DNA of 64,000 nucleotides from VXRN01 sp963664365 (GTDB taxonomy: Bacteria > Chloroflexota > Dehalococcoidia > Lucifugimonadales > UBA1123), in NCBI GenBank assembly GCA_963664365.1, contig OY761144.1, forward strand, positions 620,001 through 684,000. Reading direction: 5' to 3'. The notes under the pieces are model-generated. The model saw only the letters and a list, made by a program, of their open reading frames with translations, did not search any database and was not told the origin of the DNA. Of the stretch, positions 15,119-23,245 are shown piece by piece (position 1 is the stretch's first letter; each line of letters begins with the position of its first letter). The position numbers were made by a program, and so were the translations under genes.

Positions 15119-17188
15119 TTACCTCAGGGTTATGTTATGGCGTCCGGTCGGGTGCAAGGCCAGGGGCCAAGGTTCCCAACTGTCGATTCTAGGTCCAAGC
15201 CCCCAAGGGGTGTTCACGTAACCGATGGCCAGCTCAAATTGTTCATCCCAGAGCATCTTGTACAACTCATTCAAGACCTGGGGCCGCGTTTCCTGGTCGA
15301 AGACGGCGACGGCCTCTTGCACAGCCTCGAAAATCGCCGGGTCGTCGTGGAACCGGACTCCGACGTCCGTTCGGCCGTAGAGACCGTTAGTGATACCGGC
15401 GGCGTCCAACCGGGCCTGGTTATCATAAAAGACGATCTGGCCCGCCAGCTTCCCCTCCCGCCATGCGCCTTTTGTGGCAGCCTCCTCTGAGATCACTACC
15501 TCGACATCCAGGTTCAACTCCCTCTTCCAATAGTCGGCCGCCACCTGGGCTGACTCCGGCAGGTACGGATGGACTGGGGACACATAGGTATTGATGATAA
15601 CCTTGCCGAACCCTTCCCCATTGGGATAACCCTCGTCGGCCAGAATCTGCCGGGCCTTGTCCGGGTCGAAGGGCAGGGGGTCCAGGTCGGGGCTGTATCC
15701 GATGGTGCCGGGAGTCACCGCGCCCCACCCCTTGGCCACAGCCACCACGGGCCCGCCATACAGCCGCTCCATCATGGTTTCTTTGTCGAAGGCGTAGGAC
15801 ATGGCCTTGCGGATGTTCTTATTGTTAAACGGGGAGTCAATGGCCCACTCGGCCGGGGTAGAGCGGCAGCAAACAAAGAAGGCCATAAAGTAACCCCCTT
15901 GATCGCTGAACATCATGCGTCCGCCTCCGGCCTCAACCTGGTCTCTCGTGTCCAGGCTGAGGGGGGCAATGTCGGCTTGCCCGGCCCGAAGCGCCGCCGC
16001 CCGGGTCGACTCCTCGGGCACCTGCAAAATGTCCAAGGTCTGGAACTTCATCCTCCGGTCTTCCGGTAACCCGTTGGCCGGCTGGTAGTAGAAATCGCCG
16101 AAGCGCTCAAAGGTCATTCGTTCGGCGGCTACGTGCTCGACGAACTTCATCTGCCCGGCAAATATGGGGTTCCTATCGAACTCCTCTTCCATCCCGTACA
16201 GCGACTCCTGCTTGGGCATGACACCCCGAACGGCGGGCCCCACTTCAGAGAACCAAAGGTTGAGCATGCCGGCGTCGGGCGCTTTCATGGCGACTGTCAC
16301 TTGGTTCGGTCCGGTCTGCTCTATGGAGTTTATTTGGAGCGCAAAGTCCGCGTTGCTATTGCTGCAATTCTCCGGGCATCCTTCACCGTAGTTATGCTGG
16401 ATGGTCCAAAGATAGTCCTCGATCGTCGCGGTCGAACCATCGTGGAACTTCACCCCTTCTCGAAAATCGAGGGCCCAGTTTAACCCGTCGGAAGAGACGG
16501 CCCAATCGGTCACCAGACCGGGGATCATCTCCCCTCTTGCGTTGCCAGCCACAAAGTTGGTGTTGATAAATGCCGTGAACTGTACGTTGGCATCGAAGAC
16601 GTGGATGTTGTCGAAGCGCTCGTTCCCCCAGGAAGATACCATGAAAGTGACCTTGCCCGGACTGACGTCGCTGACGGGGACCTCGACCGGAACCTCGACG
16701 ATCTTGACGACCTCTTTCTCTACTACGACGGTCTCGCCGGGGACCTGTACCTCTTTGATCACCTCTTTGACGACCTCGACGGTGACGGTCTCACCTGGCA
16801 CCTCGACGGTCTTGACGACCTCTTTCTCCACCACCACCGTCTCGCCAGGCACCTGCACCTCTTTGACGACCTCGACGGTGACGGTCTCGCCGGGCACCTC
16901 GACGGTCTCGGTAACTACCTTCTCCACCACCACCGTCTCGCCCGGTACCTCGACGGTCCTGACGACCTCTTTCTCCACCACCACAGTCTCGCCGGGCACC
17001 TCTACTTCTTTGACCACCTCTACGGTGACGGTCTCGCCCGGCACCTCGACGGTCTCGGTTACGACTTTCTCGACCACCACTGTCTCGCCCGGCACCTCCA
17101 CAGTCTCGGTACAGGCAACGGCGACTGACAACAGCATAGCGGCTCCTGCAACTACGACCAGCCAACGCAGTGAATTAGATGTAAGCAT
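15119..17188 (-). CDS. ABC transporter substrate-binding lipoprotein, family 5 (operon 1)
   Basis: This 689-aa extracytoplasmic solute receptor has a signal sequence with lipobox SVAVAC (Cys about 26). Then comes a stalk of eight VPGET repeats (units such as VEVPGETVVVEKEVVKT), up to about residue 180. The rest is a family 5 (DppA/OppA) binding domain, recognisable from LNWALDFREGVKFHDGS, NKNIRKAMSYAFDKE and DPDKARQILADEGYPNGEG. It would capture a peptide, sugar oligomer or other organic solute outside the membrane and deliver it to DppBC. The start is supported by GGAGG before the ATG. A promoter with a poly-G spacer lies about 110 bp upstream. Confidence 0.95.
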   Translation of the reverse strand: MLTSNSLRWLVVVAGAAMLLSVAVACTETVEVPGETVVVEKVVTETVEVPGETVTVEVVKEVEVPGETVVVEKEVVRTVEVPGETVVVEKVVTETVEVPGETVTVEVVKEVQVPGETVVVEKEVVKTVEVPGETVTVEVVKEVIKEVQVPGETVVVEKEVVKIVEVPVEVPVSDVSPGKVTFMVSSWGNERFDNIHVFDANVQFTAFINTNFVAGNARGEMIPGLVTDWAVSSDGLNWALDFREGVKFHDGSTATIEDYLWTIQHNYGEGCPENCSNSNADFALQINSIEQTGPNQVTVAMKAPDAGMLNLWFSEVGPAVRGVMPKQESLYGMEEEFDRNPIFAGQMKFVEHVAAERMTFERFGDFYYQPANGLPEDRRMKFQTLDILQVPEESTRAAALRAGQADIAPLSLDTRDQVEAGGGRMMFSDQGGYFMAFFVCCRSTPAEWAIDSPFNNKNIRKAMSYAFDKETMMERLYGGPVVAVAKGWGAVTPGTIGYSPDLDPLPFDPDKARQILADEGYPNGEGFGKVIINTYVSPVHPYLPESAQVAADYWKRELNLDVEVVISEEAATKGAWREGKLAGQIVFYDNQARLDAAGITNGLYGRTDVGVRFHDDPAIFEAVQEAVAVFDQETRPQVLNELYKMLWDEQFELAIGYVNTPWGLGPRIDSWEPWPLALHPTGRHNITLR

Positions 17189-17209
17189 GTCAATGCCTCC
17201 TTGTTTGGT

Positions 17210-17252
17210 GAGTCACCCTCACTCTAACCCTCTCCCTCTGGGAGAGGGGATC
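17210..17252 (-). repeat. CCCTCTCCC palindromic repeat (reverse orientation)
   Basis: Member of the family described at 2438-2480, lying in the 5' leader region of operon 1, between the promoter and the start of the binding-protein gene. A similar copy lies in the leader of operon 5 (60147-60203). Confidence 0.7.
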
Positions 17253-17297
17253 TGATCCGCAATGGCGCGGAACCTGCCCCGATGACGGGATGTGAGA

Positions 17298-17328
17298 GTT
17301 ATACCACTTTCTCCCCCCCCTTTGTCAA
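17298..17328 (-). promoter_or_regulatory. Promoter with poly-G spacer, operon 1
   Basis: Read on the minus strand: TTGACA (17323-17328), a 19-bp spacer containing eight consecutive G, then TATAAC (17298-17303). The leader below it (about 17257-17297) is shared almost base for base with the leaders of operons 4 and 5, where the spacer is 15 and 17 bp. Confidence 0.6.
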
Positions 17329-17501
17329 ATTGTTGGGAGATCGAGGAGCAACGGGTAATAGTACGAGAACTAAGCGCTCATTTACACAAGGCTTAGCTGT
17401 CTGAGGTGTGATTGGCGTGATCTATGTGATGAGCCAGATGCGCCCGGCTGCTCCGCCCCTGTGGATTGCGGCCCAGTTTCGGGGCACGGGACAGTCTCCC
17501 G

Positions 17502-17712
17502 CCTACCGATATCCAACCACCTAATTGTCGGATGCCCGTAGGGGCGCTTCGTGAAGCGCCCGCACCCACCGACACCGCAATACCATCGTTAGGCGGTTGA
17601 TCTGGGGCCTACCGATATCCACCACCTAATTGTCGGATGCCCGTAGGGGCGCTTCGTGAAGCGCCCGCACCCACCGACACCGCAATACCATCGTTAGGCG
17701 GTGGATCTGGGG
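17502..17712. repeat. 106-bp tandem repeat with hairpin core, two units
   Basis: Units start at 17502 and 17608 with CCTACCGATATCC and are nearly identical; a third start is at 17713. Each contains the palindrome GGGCGCTTCGTGAAGCGCCC. The end of the second unit leads into the TTGACA promoter at 17726. A related piece (TAGGCGGTGGATCTAGGGCC) precedes the MarR promoter at 44461. The rest of the 17189-18180 spacer holds only the leader/promoter of operon 1, element B and the features listed here. Confidence 0.75.
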
Positions 17713-17725
17713 CCTATACCACCCC

Positions 17726-17755
17726 TTGACAAGAACAGGGGTGCACTATTACATT
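17726..17755 (+). promoter_or_regulatory. Putative sigma-70 promoter (TTGACA, N18, TACATT)
   Basis: TTGACA (17726-17731) and TACATT (17750-17755) are separated by 18 bp. The expected transcription start coincides with an ATG at 17761, so any product would be leaderless. Confidence 0.45.
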
Positions 17756-17760
17756 CATAC

Positions 17761-17907
17761 ATGAGTTCTCGAATCGATAGCGCCGTCAACCTGTGTCAGA
17801 CAGTGGCGAGAGCCGTCGGGCGTCCCTCAATCGGTCCCGACGGGTGCAGAAGGTGCAGAAGCGGTGCAGATATATTTTCCCGAAAGTGCATCCTCTCCCA
17901 AAGCTGA
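17761..17907 (+). CDS. Possible 48-aa leaderless open frame running into element B
   Basis: An ATG at the predicted transcription start opens 48 codons (MSSRIDSAVNLCQTV...) ending inside the 171-bp element. The C-terminal half is translated from the GGTGCAG array (CRRCRSG). Nothing in it is recognisable. Its only support is the promoter position, and it may be untranslated. Confidence 0.2.
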   Translation: MSSRIDSAVNLCQTVARAVGRPSIGPDGCRRCRSGADIFSRKCILSQS

Positions 17908-18011
17908 GCCGAATTTCTCTTAGCTTTGACGGGTGCAGAGGGTGCAGAAGGTGCAGGTCTTTCAAAAAACTTTTCCAGCGCAGAAACCATCCACTTCAAC
18001 TAACTTGATAC
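17841..18011 (+). repeat. 171-bp paired GGTGCAG-array element, copy B
   Basis: Left array 17841-17869, inverted repeat AAAGCT/AGCTTT (17900-17926), right array 17931-17957, TTTCAAAAAACTTTTCC, and the end CAACTAACTTGATAC. Same length and 89-bp array spacing as copies A and C. It is followed by GTATCAAG, which forms the palindrome CTTGATAC-GAACC-GTATCAAG with its end. Confidence 0.75.
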
Positions 18012-18180
18012 GAACCGTATCAAGTACGGACAGTCTTCACCCCCCGTTGACGCTCCGGCATGGCGGCGATGGCCGCCGTCTCAGGGGCTTTCTCGACCCG
18101 CGGCGGGTAATGTATTCGTCGTTCATTCCCTCTATAATAGGCCGACTGACTTCTAGCCGTGACAGGGAGGGAACATCACC

Positions 18181-19548
18181 ATGGCGACGACTTTGACCGG
18201 CGAGCAACTGGAGGAAGTAAAGCAGCAGGCCTCTGACCACTTCTGGCCGCATGCGCGGCAGGCGGCCGATGTGTCCGACGAAACGGGCCTGAAGGTCGTC
18301 ACGGCCGCGCACGGCGTATGGGTCGAGGACGCCGCCGGCGAAGAATGGTTCGACCTCATCTCCGCCATGTTCCTCAAGAACATCGGACACGGACGCAAGG
18401 AGATCGCCGACGCGGTCTATGAGCAGATGCAGGACATCAGCTACTCGCCGGGCGGGACGGTGACTCCGGCCACCGCTCAGCTCGCCGCCAGGGTCGCGGC
18501 TCTGGCTCCTGACAAGGAGTCGAGGATCTATTTCATCAGCGGCGGCTCAGAAGCTGTCGAGACCGCCCTCAAGATGGCAAAGCAGTACCACAACAATAAC
18601 GGCGAGGGGACACGCTGGAAGGTGCTCAGCAGAAAGGGCTCGTATCACGGCGCGACGCACGCCGCAATGTCGCTCGGGCAGTCAGGCGCTTTCCACGCCC
18701 CAATTGGCCCGCTGATGCCCGGCAATGTCCACGTCGCCCAGCACGACCCGTATCGCGGTCTGTGCGGCGACGCCGACGGCAACTGCAACCTCCAATGCGC
18801 CAAGGAGATAGACAGGGCCATCGAGCACGAGGGGCCGAAGACCGTCGCCGCGTTCATCGGCGAGCCGGTCTCAATGGCGGCGGGCACCCACGTCCCTCAC
18901 CCCGAATACTGGCCGACCGTCAGGGAGATATGCGACAAGCACGGCGTCATCATGATCTGCGACGAGGTGATAACCGGGTTCGGGCGGACGGGCAAGATGT
19001 TCGCCACCGAGCATTGGGACGTGCAGCCCGACATCACCACCGTCGCCAAGGCGCTGACGAGCGGCTACCTGCCAATCGGCGGCGCGATAGCGCGCAAAGA
19101 GATCGCCGACGCCTTCATCGGAGATGAGGACGCGACGTTCAAGCACCTGATCACCTTCGGCGGCAATCCGGCGTCCTGCGCCGCCGGATTGGCAAACCTC
19201 GATATCATGGAGGGCGAGGGTATGGTGGAGAACTCCGCCAAAATGGGAGACTACCTCTATGAACGCCTTCAGACCCTCTACGAACACAGCATAGTCGGAG
19301 ACGTGCGCGGAGGACTCGGCCTGCTCGCCGCCGTCGAGATCGTCAAAGACAGAGACACCAAGGAGAAGTTCCCCAAGGAGGCCAAGCTCGGCGAAAAGCT
19401 GACCGAGTTGTTCAACGAGAACCGCATCCTCGGACGCGGCCAAGACGTCATTCCGATCGCCCCGCCCCTGTGCATCACCAGAGACGAGGTGGACGGACTG
19501 GTAGAAAGGCTGGACGACTCGATAAGAAGGGTGGAAGCCCAGCTCTAA
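18181..19548 (+). CDS. Class III pyridoxal-phosphate aminotransferase
   Basis: This 455-aa fold-type I aminotransferase belongs to the omega-amino-acid group. Visible landmarks: ISGGSEAVETALKMA (phosphate cup), SYHGATHAA, the cofactor-ring Asp in MICDEVITGFGRTG, the Schiff-base Lys in TTVAKALTSGYLPIGG, and TFGGNPASCAAG. It would move an amino group from a terminal amine or beta-amino acid to an oxo acid. The insertion with CGDADGNCNLQC is notable for its cysteines and could be a metal site or loop. GGAGGG precedes the ATG. It is single, between repeat-rich spacers. Confidence 0.92.
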   Translation: MATTLTGEQLEEVKQQASDHFWPHARQAADVSDETGLKVVTAAHGVWVEDAAGEEWFDLISAMFLKNIGHGRKEIADAVYEQMQDISYSPGGTVTPATAQLAARVAALAPDKESRIYFISGGSEAVETALKMAKQYHNNNGEGTRWKVLSRKGSYHGATHAAMSLGQSGAFHAPIGPLMPGNVHVAQHDPYRGLCGDADGNCNLQCAKEIDRAIEHEGPKTVAAFIGEPVSMAAGTHVPHPEYWPTVREICDKHGVIMICDEVITGFGRTGKMFATEHWDVQPDITTVAKALTSGYLPIGGAIARKEIADAFIGDEDATFKHLITFGGNPASCAAGLANLDIMEGEGMVENSAKMGDYLYERLQTLYEHSIVGDVRGGLGLLAAVEIVKDRDTKEKFPKEAKLGEKLTELFNENRILGRGQDVIPIAPPLCITRDEVDGLVERLDDSIRRVEAQL

Positions 19549-19631
19549 ACGAAACCCCAAAATCCCCTCTCCCTCGATGGGCTGACAAGGGTAGGTGAAT
19601 GCAAAAACAACCACGAATATCAGTCAACAGG

Positions 19632-19670
19632 CCCCCTCTCCCTCTGGGAGAGGGTTGGGGTGAGGGTGAA
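19632..19670 (+). repeat. CCCTCTCCC palindromic repeat
   Basis: Family member as at 2438-2480, in the spacer between the aminotransferase and tRNA-Gln. Confidence 0.7.
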
Positions 19671-19689
19671 TACAGCCATAATGGTTCAT

Positions 19690-19763
19690 TGGCAGCCCGG
19701 CCAGGATTCGAACCTGGGTCAGAGGATCCAAAGTCCTCTGTGTTACCACTACACCACCGGGCT
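19690..19763 (-). tRNA. tRNA-Gln (anticodon TTG), CCA encoded
   Basis: Read on the minus strand, the acceptor stem AGCCCGG pairs with CCGGGCT, followed by discriminator G and an encoded CCA. The anticodon arm is AGAGGACTTTGGATCCTCT, with TTG in the loop, and the T arm is CCAGGTTCGAATCCTGG. The length is 74 nt with no variable-arm extension. TTG reads CAA, i.e. glutamine. Confidence 0.95.
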
Positions 19764-19779
19764 GAGATCGCGCTACGCG

Positions 19780-20055
19780 CTACCGCTGCTCTAAGTCTTG
19801 GTCCGACTCGATCAGGCCCATCTGGAGCCCGGCCTGGTAGAAGTTGATCGACCATCCCGCCCCGAACACGGGCGGCGTGAGAACGCGAGGGTCGTCCGGG
19901 TTCCACAGCCTTTCGAGCGCGCGATCCACCGTGGGAATCCGGAAATCATAAGGGATGCAGTAGTAGCGTCCGTGGCTCTTCTGCTCTCTGTATGCGTGTA
20001 CGGCGGTCGCCACGAACGCGGCGGCTGCCGCCACCTTGACTATCTTGCCTAACAT
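19780..20055 (-). CDS. Small membrane-anchored protein, DUF5808-like
   Basis: This 91-aa protein has an N-terminal hydrophobic helix (VKVAAAAAFVATAVHAY), then CIPYDFRIPTVDRALERLWN, PDDPRVLTPP and VFGAGWSINF. The pattern 'pYDfR.PT...R.WNPdDPR...VFG.GWsiNf' matches my memory of the DUF5808 family, whose function is unknown. GGAGG precedes the ATG. It lies next to tRNA-Gln without an obvious partner. Confidence 0.7.
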   Translation of the reverse strand: MLGKIVKVAAAAAFVATAVHAYREQKSHGRYYCIPYDFRIPTVDRALERLWNPDDPRVLTPPVFGAGWSINFYQAGLQMGLIESDQDLEQR

Positions 20056-20127
20056 GCTGATGCCTCCGATATGTCTAGTACCGCTTCAACTTAGTTTTGA
20101 CGATCCACTCGAAGTATTCAGAGCATA

Positions 20128-20167
20128 CCCCCTCTCCCTTGAGGGAGAGGGTTGGGGTGAGGGTGAA
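20128..20167 (+). repeat. CCCTCTCCC palindromic repeat
   Basis: Family member as at 2438-2480, in the spacer between the DUF5808-like gene and the retropepsin-like gene. Confidence 0.7.
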
Positions 20168-20204
20168 CAATCAGGCCATCTACCATAATCATGTGAACAC
20201 GGTG

Positions 20205-20561
20205 CTAGTACATGATAAGGTGCGTTGGGATCAACCTCTGTCCCAAAGGGTCCACCGCCAGCCCCAGGCCCTCCAGGGTGTAGGCCCCGAGCAGTGGCGG
20301 GGCGTTGTCCCCTCCAAAGACGACTACGGTGACCTCGCTCTCGCCGTCTATCGTAACCCAAGCTCGTCCAATCTCCATGTCGATCCGACGCCCGTCGGCC
20401 AGCAGGAGCCTACGCTTGCCGATTGGCGCTACCCCCAGTTCACGCAGAACGGGAGCCGGGAGCGTCGTATATGCGGCGCCGGTGTCCACCGTCGCTTCTA
20501 TGTCCCGGCTGCGTTGGCCGTCCATGCTGGAAATCCGAATCGGCCAGTTGAATGTTCCCAT
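20205..20561 (-). CDS. Retropepsin-like (clan AA) aspartic protease domain protein
   Basis: This 118-aa single-domain protein has the active-site motif ATVDTGAAYTTLP (D26-T27-G28) and the second conserved block PLLGAYTLEGLGLAVDP, the pattern of bacterial retropepsin-like proteases that work as homodimers. There is no signal peptide or membrane segment, so it should be cytoplasmic. Substrates of such bacterial proteins are unknown, and the family is often found as stand-alone genes. The neighbours (DUF5808-like gene, S51 peptidase) give no clear partner. Confidence 0.78.
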   Translation of the reverse strand: MGTFNWPIRISSMDGQRSRDIEATVDTGAAYTTLPAPVLRELGVAPIGKRRLLLADGRRIDMEIGRAWVTIDGESEVTVVVFGGDNAPPLLGAYTLEGLGLAVDPLGQRLIPTHLIMY

Positions 20562-20661
20562 AGCATAAACCTCGCCCTACGCTATATGTTCATTATACTT
20601 AATGTCGATTCCTCTAGCATCTGCTCGGTTTGCTAGGATGCAGACAAGGGAGGCGCTACCT

Positions 20662-21351
20662 ATGACATACAAATTGGCGCTGGTTGGCGGCGACGAGTTC
20701 AGACGCGGCTGCGAGTCGATGGACGACGCAATTCTCCGCGCGACGGGGAAGCCAAACCCGGTCGGGTTGATCCTTCCGACGGCGGCGGCTTTCGAGAACC
20801 CCAGACGCGCCGCGGATAACGGCGTGATGCACTTCAAGGCATTGGGCGCGGACGCGAGGCCGCTCATGGTTCTGGACCGGTCAGACGCCGAGAACGCTGA
20901 TTTCGTGTCCGAGATCGAGTCGGCTGACCTGGTGTACCTGACCGGGGGCAGCCCGATTCACCTGTTGGAAACGCTGCGGGAGTCGGCTGTCTTGGCCGCG
21001 ATCCTCGAAGCGTTGGAGCGTGGAGCGGTCCTAGCGGGATCCAGCGCCGGGGCGATGGTGATGGGAAGCTGGATGCGGTTTCGTCAATGGCGTCCGGCGC
21101 TTGGAATCGCGGAGGGCATCGCATCCCTGCCACATCATGAACGAGCCGACCCGGATGCGGTGAGTCGCGAACTTAGAGAAGGCGCGCCGGATGACCTGGC
21201 CGCCGTGCTCGGAATCGACGGTCGTTCAGGCGCGATCGGCGGACCGGAGGGATGGACCGCGTTGGGCGCGGGCGGCGTAACGGTCTATCGCGAAGACGGC
21301 TGGGAGCGTCTGAGGTCCGGAGACGTGTTCACAGTTGCGGGCGATGCCTAA
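20662..21351 (+). CDS. Peptidase S51 family protein (dipeptidase E/cyanophycinase-like)
   Basis: This 229-aa protein of the class I glutamine-amidotransferase-like fold has YLTGGSPIHLLETL and the nucleophile elbow LAGSSAGAMVMG, typical of S51 serine peptidases that remove Asp-containing dipeptides or act on cyanophycin. The remaining catalytic residues are not clear from sequence alone. The start at 20662 has AAGGGAGG 8 nt upstream; a longer in-frame start at 20602 has no ribosome-binding site. It lies alone, convergent with rpiB. Confidence 0.82.
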   Translation: MTYKLALVGGDEFRRGCESMDDAILRATGKPNPVGLILPTAAAFENPRRAADNGVMHFKALGADARPLMVLDRSDAENADFVSEIESADLVYLTGGSPIHLLETLRESAVLAAILEALERGAVLAGSSAGAMVMGSWMRFRQWRPALGIAEGIASLPHHERADPDAVSRELREGAPDDLAAVLGIDGRSGAIGGPEGWTALGAGGVTVYREDGWERLRSGDVFTVAGDA

Positions 21352-21368
21352 GAATCCGGAATGAGCGG

Positions 21369-21833
21369 TCAGGCTGGAGGCTGACCGAACCTGGACTCCA
21401 TGTCCAACACCTTGTCCAGGCGACGCTGAAAGCGCTCCTCCGGCACGTACTCCGCCGATAAGAAGGCTCCGGCCAACTCCCGCGCCAACTCGATTCCGAC
21501 GATGCGCGCGCCGAGACAAAGCACGTTCATATCGTCGTGCTCGACCCCCTGGTGAGCCGAGTACGTGTCGTGGCAGACGCTCGCCCTGATTCCCCTCACC
21601 TTGTTGGCGGCTACCGACGCTCCGACCCCGCTCCCGCAGATCATGATGCCTCTGTCGGCTTGGCCGGAGGCCACCGACTCGGCTAGAGGCTTGGTGAAGT
21701 CCGGGAAGTCGTCGGCCGGGTCCAGAGTGTGCGCCCCGACGTCGATCATCTCGTGACCGAGAGATCCGAGGAACGTCTTCAACTCGTCCTTGAGAGCGTA
21801 TCCGCCGTGGTCCGCCCCTATCGCGACTCGCAT
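21369..21833 (-). CDS. rpiB: Ribose-5-phosphate isomerase B
   Basis: This RpiB/LacAB-family enzyme of about 154 aa interconverts ribulose 5-phosphate and ribose 5-phosphate in the pentose phosphate pathway. It has GADHGGY at the N-terminus, the catalytic Cys in IMICGSGVGAS, and HDTYSAHQGVEHDDMNVLC with the ring-opening His. AAAGGG lies before the ATG pair, and I prefer the second ATG. With the transaldolase at the right edge of the window this is a second pentose-phosphate function in the region, though not in the same operon. Confidence 0.93.
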   Translation of the reverse strand: MRVAIGADHGGYALKDELKTFLGSLGHEMIDVGAHTLDPADDFPDFTKPLAESVASGQADRGIMICGSGVGASVAANKVRGIRASVCHDTYSAHQGVEHDDMNVLCLGARIVGIELARELAGAFLSAEYVPEERFQRRLDKVLDMESRFGQPPA

Positions 21834-21977
21834 ACCCATCCCTTTCGACTCGTGGTTTCCATGCCTCGCTCGCAGTGTAGAAAGACAGTCGGCGGGGCGT
21901 CAACCTAGACGCAGCCGATGAGCCTGTGTCATCCTAGTCGATATGCCGCTGACAGAGACCAAAACAAGAGAACCGTC

Positions 21978-22031
21978 ATTACCATGAAAATAGCAGCCAC
22001 ACCAACCAAACCGTCATTACCATGAAAATAG
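21978..22031 (+). repeat. 38-bp repeat flanking the IS110 element, left side
   Basis: One complete and one interrupted unit of the 38-bp repeat seen at 2537-2612. The second unit is identical to the array up to ATGAAAATAG and then diverges at 22032, which marks the likely left end of the insertion. Confidence 0.75.
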
Positions 22032-22036
22032 ACAAT

Positions 22037-23245
22037 TCAGGCAGCTTGCAGGGTGACTCTGTGCCCCAGCCGTTCGAGTTGGCGAACAGCTCTGCGGGCG
22101 ATGGCGGTCTTGTCGCGCTCTTCAAAGTAGTTGTGTCCCAGGTCCACGAAAGGCTCCTTGTTCTTGATGATGGAGTGGAGAATGACGGCGATGGAGTGGG
22201 CGACGGCCATGGCGGCTTTGTTGGCTCCGATGCGTCGAGCCAGGCGGTGGTACTGTGCTCCCAGGTAGGTTTTGGTCCGGGAGGCAGCCCTGGCAGCTTC
22301 CACCAAGGCCGACTGAAGCGAGTTGTTGCCCTTCTTGACCGGGCTTCGCTTGCTCCTGTCTGCGCTTCGCTTGTTCCCAGGACTCACCCCAGCCCACGAG
22401 GCCAAGTGTCCGGGCGTGGCAAACCTGTCCATGTCGGTACCCATCTCCGCCACGATTGTCTCAGCGGTGCGACGGCCCACCCCAGGGATGGTATCGACCA
22501 CCTGTATGACATCCCTGTGCTGGTGAACCCTCCGAGACACCTCCGCGTCCAGTCTCTCAACATCGGCGTCCAAGGTGCTGAGGCGTCGCAACTGGGTGGC
22601 CAACATGAAGCGCTGGTGAGACCCCACCACGCCCTCCAGGGCCTCTTCCAGCGCATCGAGCTTCTCCCTAAGCCGTCCCTTGGCCATGTCTGCCAGCACC
22701 TTCGGGTCTTCCTCTCCATCAGCGAGGGCAGTCAGCATCATCCTGCCAGACACCCCCAGCACGTCGGTAGCTACCGATCCCAACTTGATGTTGGCACCCT
22801 CAAGTACCTTTTGTATCCTGTTGGCCTCTCGCGACCTCTCTTGGACCAAGCTCCGCCGGTAGCGCACCAACTCCCGAAGCTCACGCTGCTCACGCTCCGG
22901 GATAAAGCTGGGCTTCAACAACCCGTGCCGCAGCAAGTCGGCTATCCATTCGGCATCCTTGACGTCGGTCTTGCGGCCCGGCACCGTCTTGATGTGATGC
23001 GCGTTGACCACCCAGACAGTGAACTCCTCCTCCAGAAGGTTGACGACAGGCTTCCAGTAGATCCCAGTGCTCTCCATTGCCACATGAGTGACACCTTGCT
23101 GCCGAAGCCACTCAGACAACTTCACAAGCTGGCGCGTCGTTGTGCCAAACGTCCTCGTCTGATGAGACTCACCCGTTATTACACAGGCCACCACCGACTT
23201 CTTATGTACGTCCAGGCCACAGCACCGTTCATGTACGACTTCCAT
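22037..23245 (-). CDS. IS110-family transposase (DEDD recombinase)
   Basis: This 402-aa protein has the RuvC-like DEDD residues in GLDVHKKSVVAC (D12), VAMESTGIYWKP (E58) and KTDVKDAEWIADLL (D94, D97), and a C-terminal Transposase_20 region with IPGVGRRTAETIVAEMG and LASWAGVSPGNKRS, which supplies the catalytic Ser. A central coiled region separates the two. The start at 23245 has AGGAGG upstream; a longer frame to 23317 is possible but poorly supported. The gene looks intact. Family members move by an RNA-guided mechanism using a bridge RNA encoded next to the gene. Confidence 0.93.
   Translation of the reverse strand: MEVVHERCCGLDVHKKSVVACVITGESHQTRTFGTTTRQLVKLSEWLRQQGVTHVAMESTGIYWKPVVNLLEEEFTVWVVNAHHIKTVPGRKTDVKDAEWIADLLRHGLLKPSFIPEREQRELRELVRYRRSLVQERSREANRIQKVLEGANIKLGSVATDVLGVSGRMMLTALADGEEDPKVLADMAKGRLREKLDALEEALEGVVGSHQRFMLATQLRRLSTLDADVERLDAEVSRRVHQHRDVIQVVDTIPGVGRRTAETIVAEMGTDMDRFATPGHLASWAGVSPGNKRSADRSKRSPVKKGNNSLQSALVEAARAASRTKTYLGAQYHRLARRIGANKAAMAVAHSIAVILHSIIKNKEPFVDLGHNYFEERDKTAIARRAVRQLERLGHRVTLQAA

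Noticed and set aside
16542..17255. Long Thr/Ser-rich plus-strand frames (TTTVSPGTST repeats) opposite the receptor stalks, also at 43627 and 59791
   Set aside because: They are the antisense reading of the VPGET minisatellite, present wherever the stalk is repetitive, with no start signals.
17502..17712. Tandem repeat considered as a CRISPR array
   Set aside because: The 106-bp units are directly adjacent and nearly identical, with no unique spacers and no cas genes.
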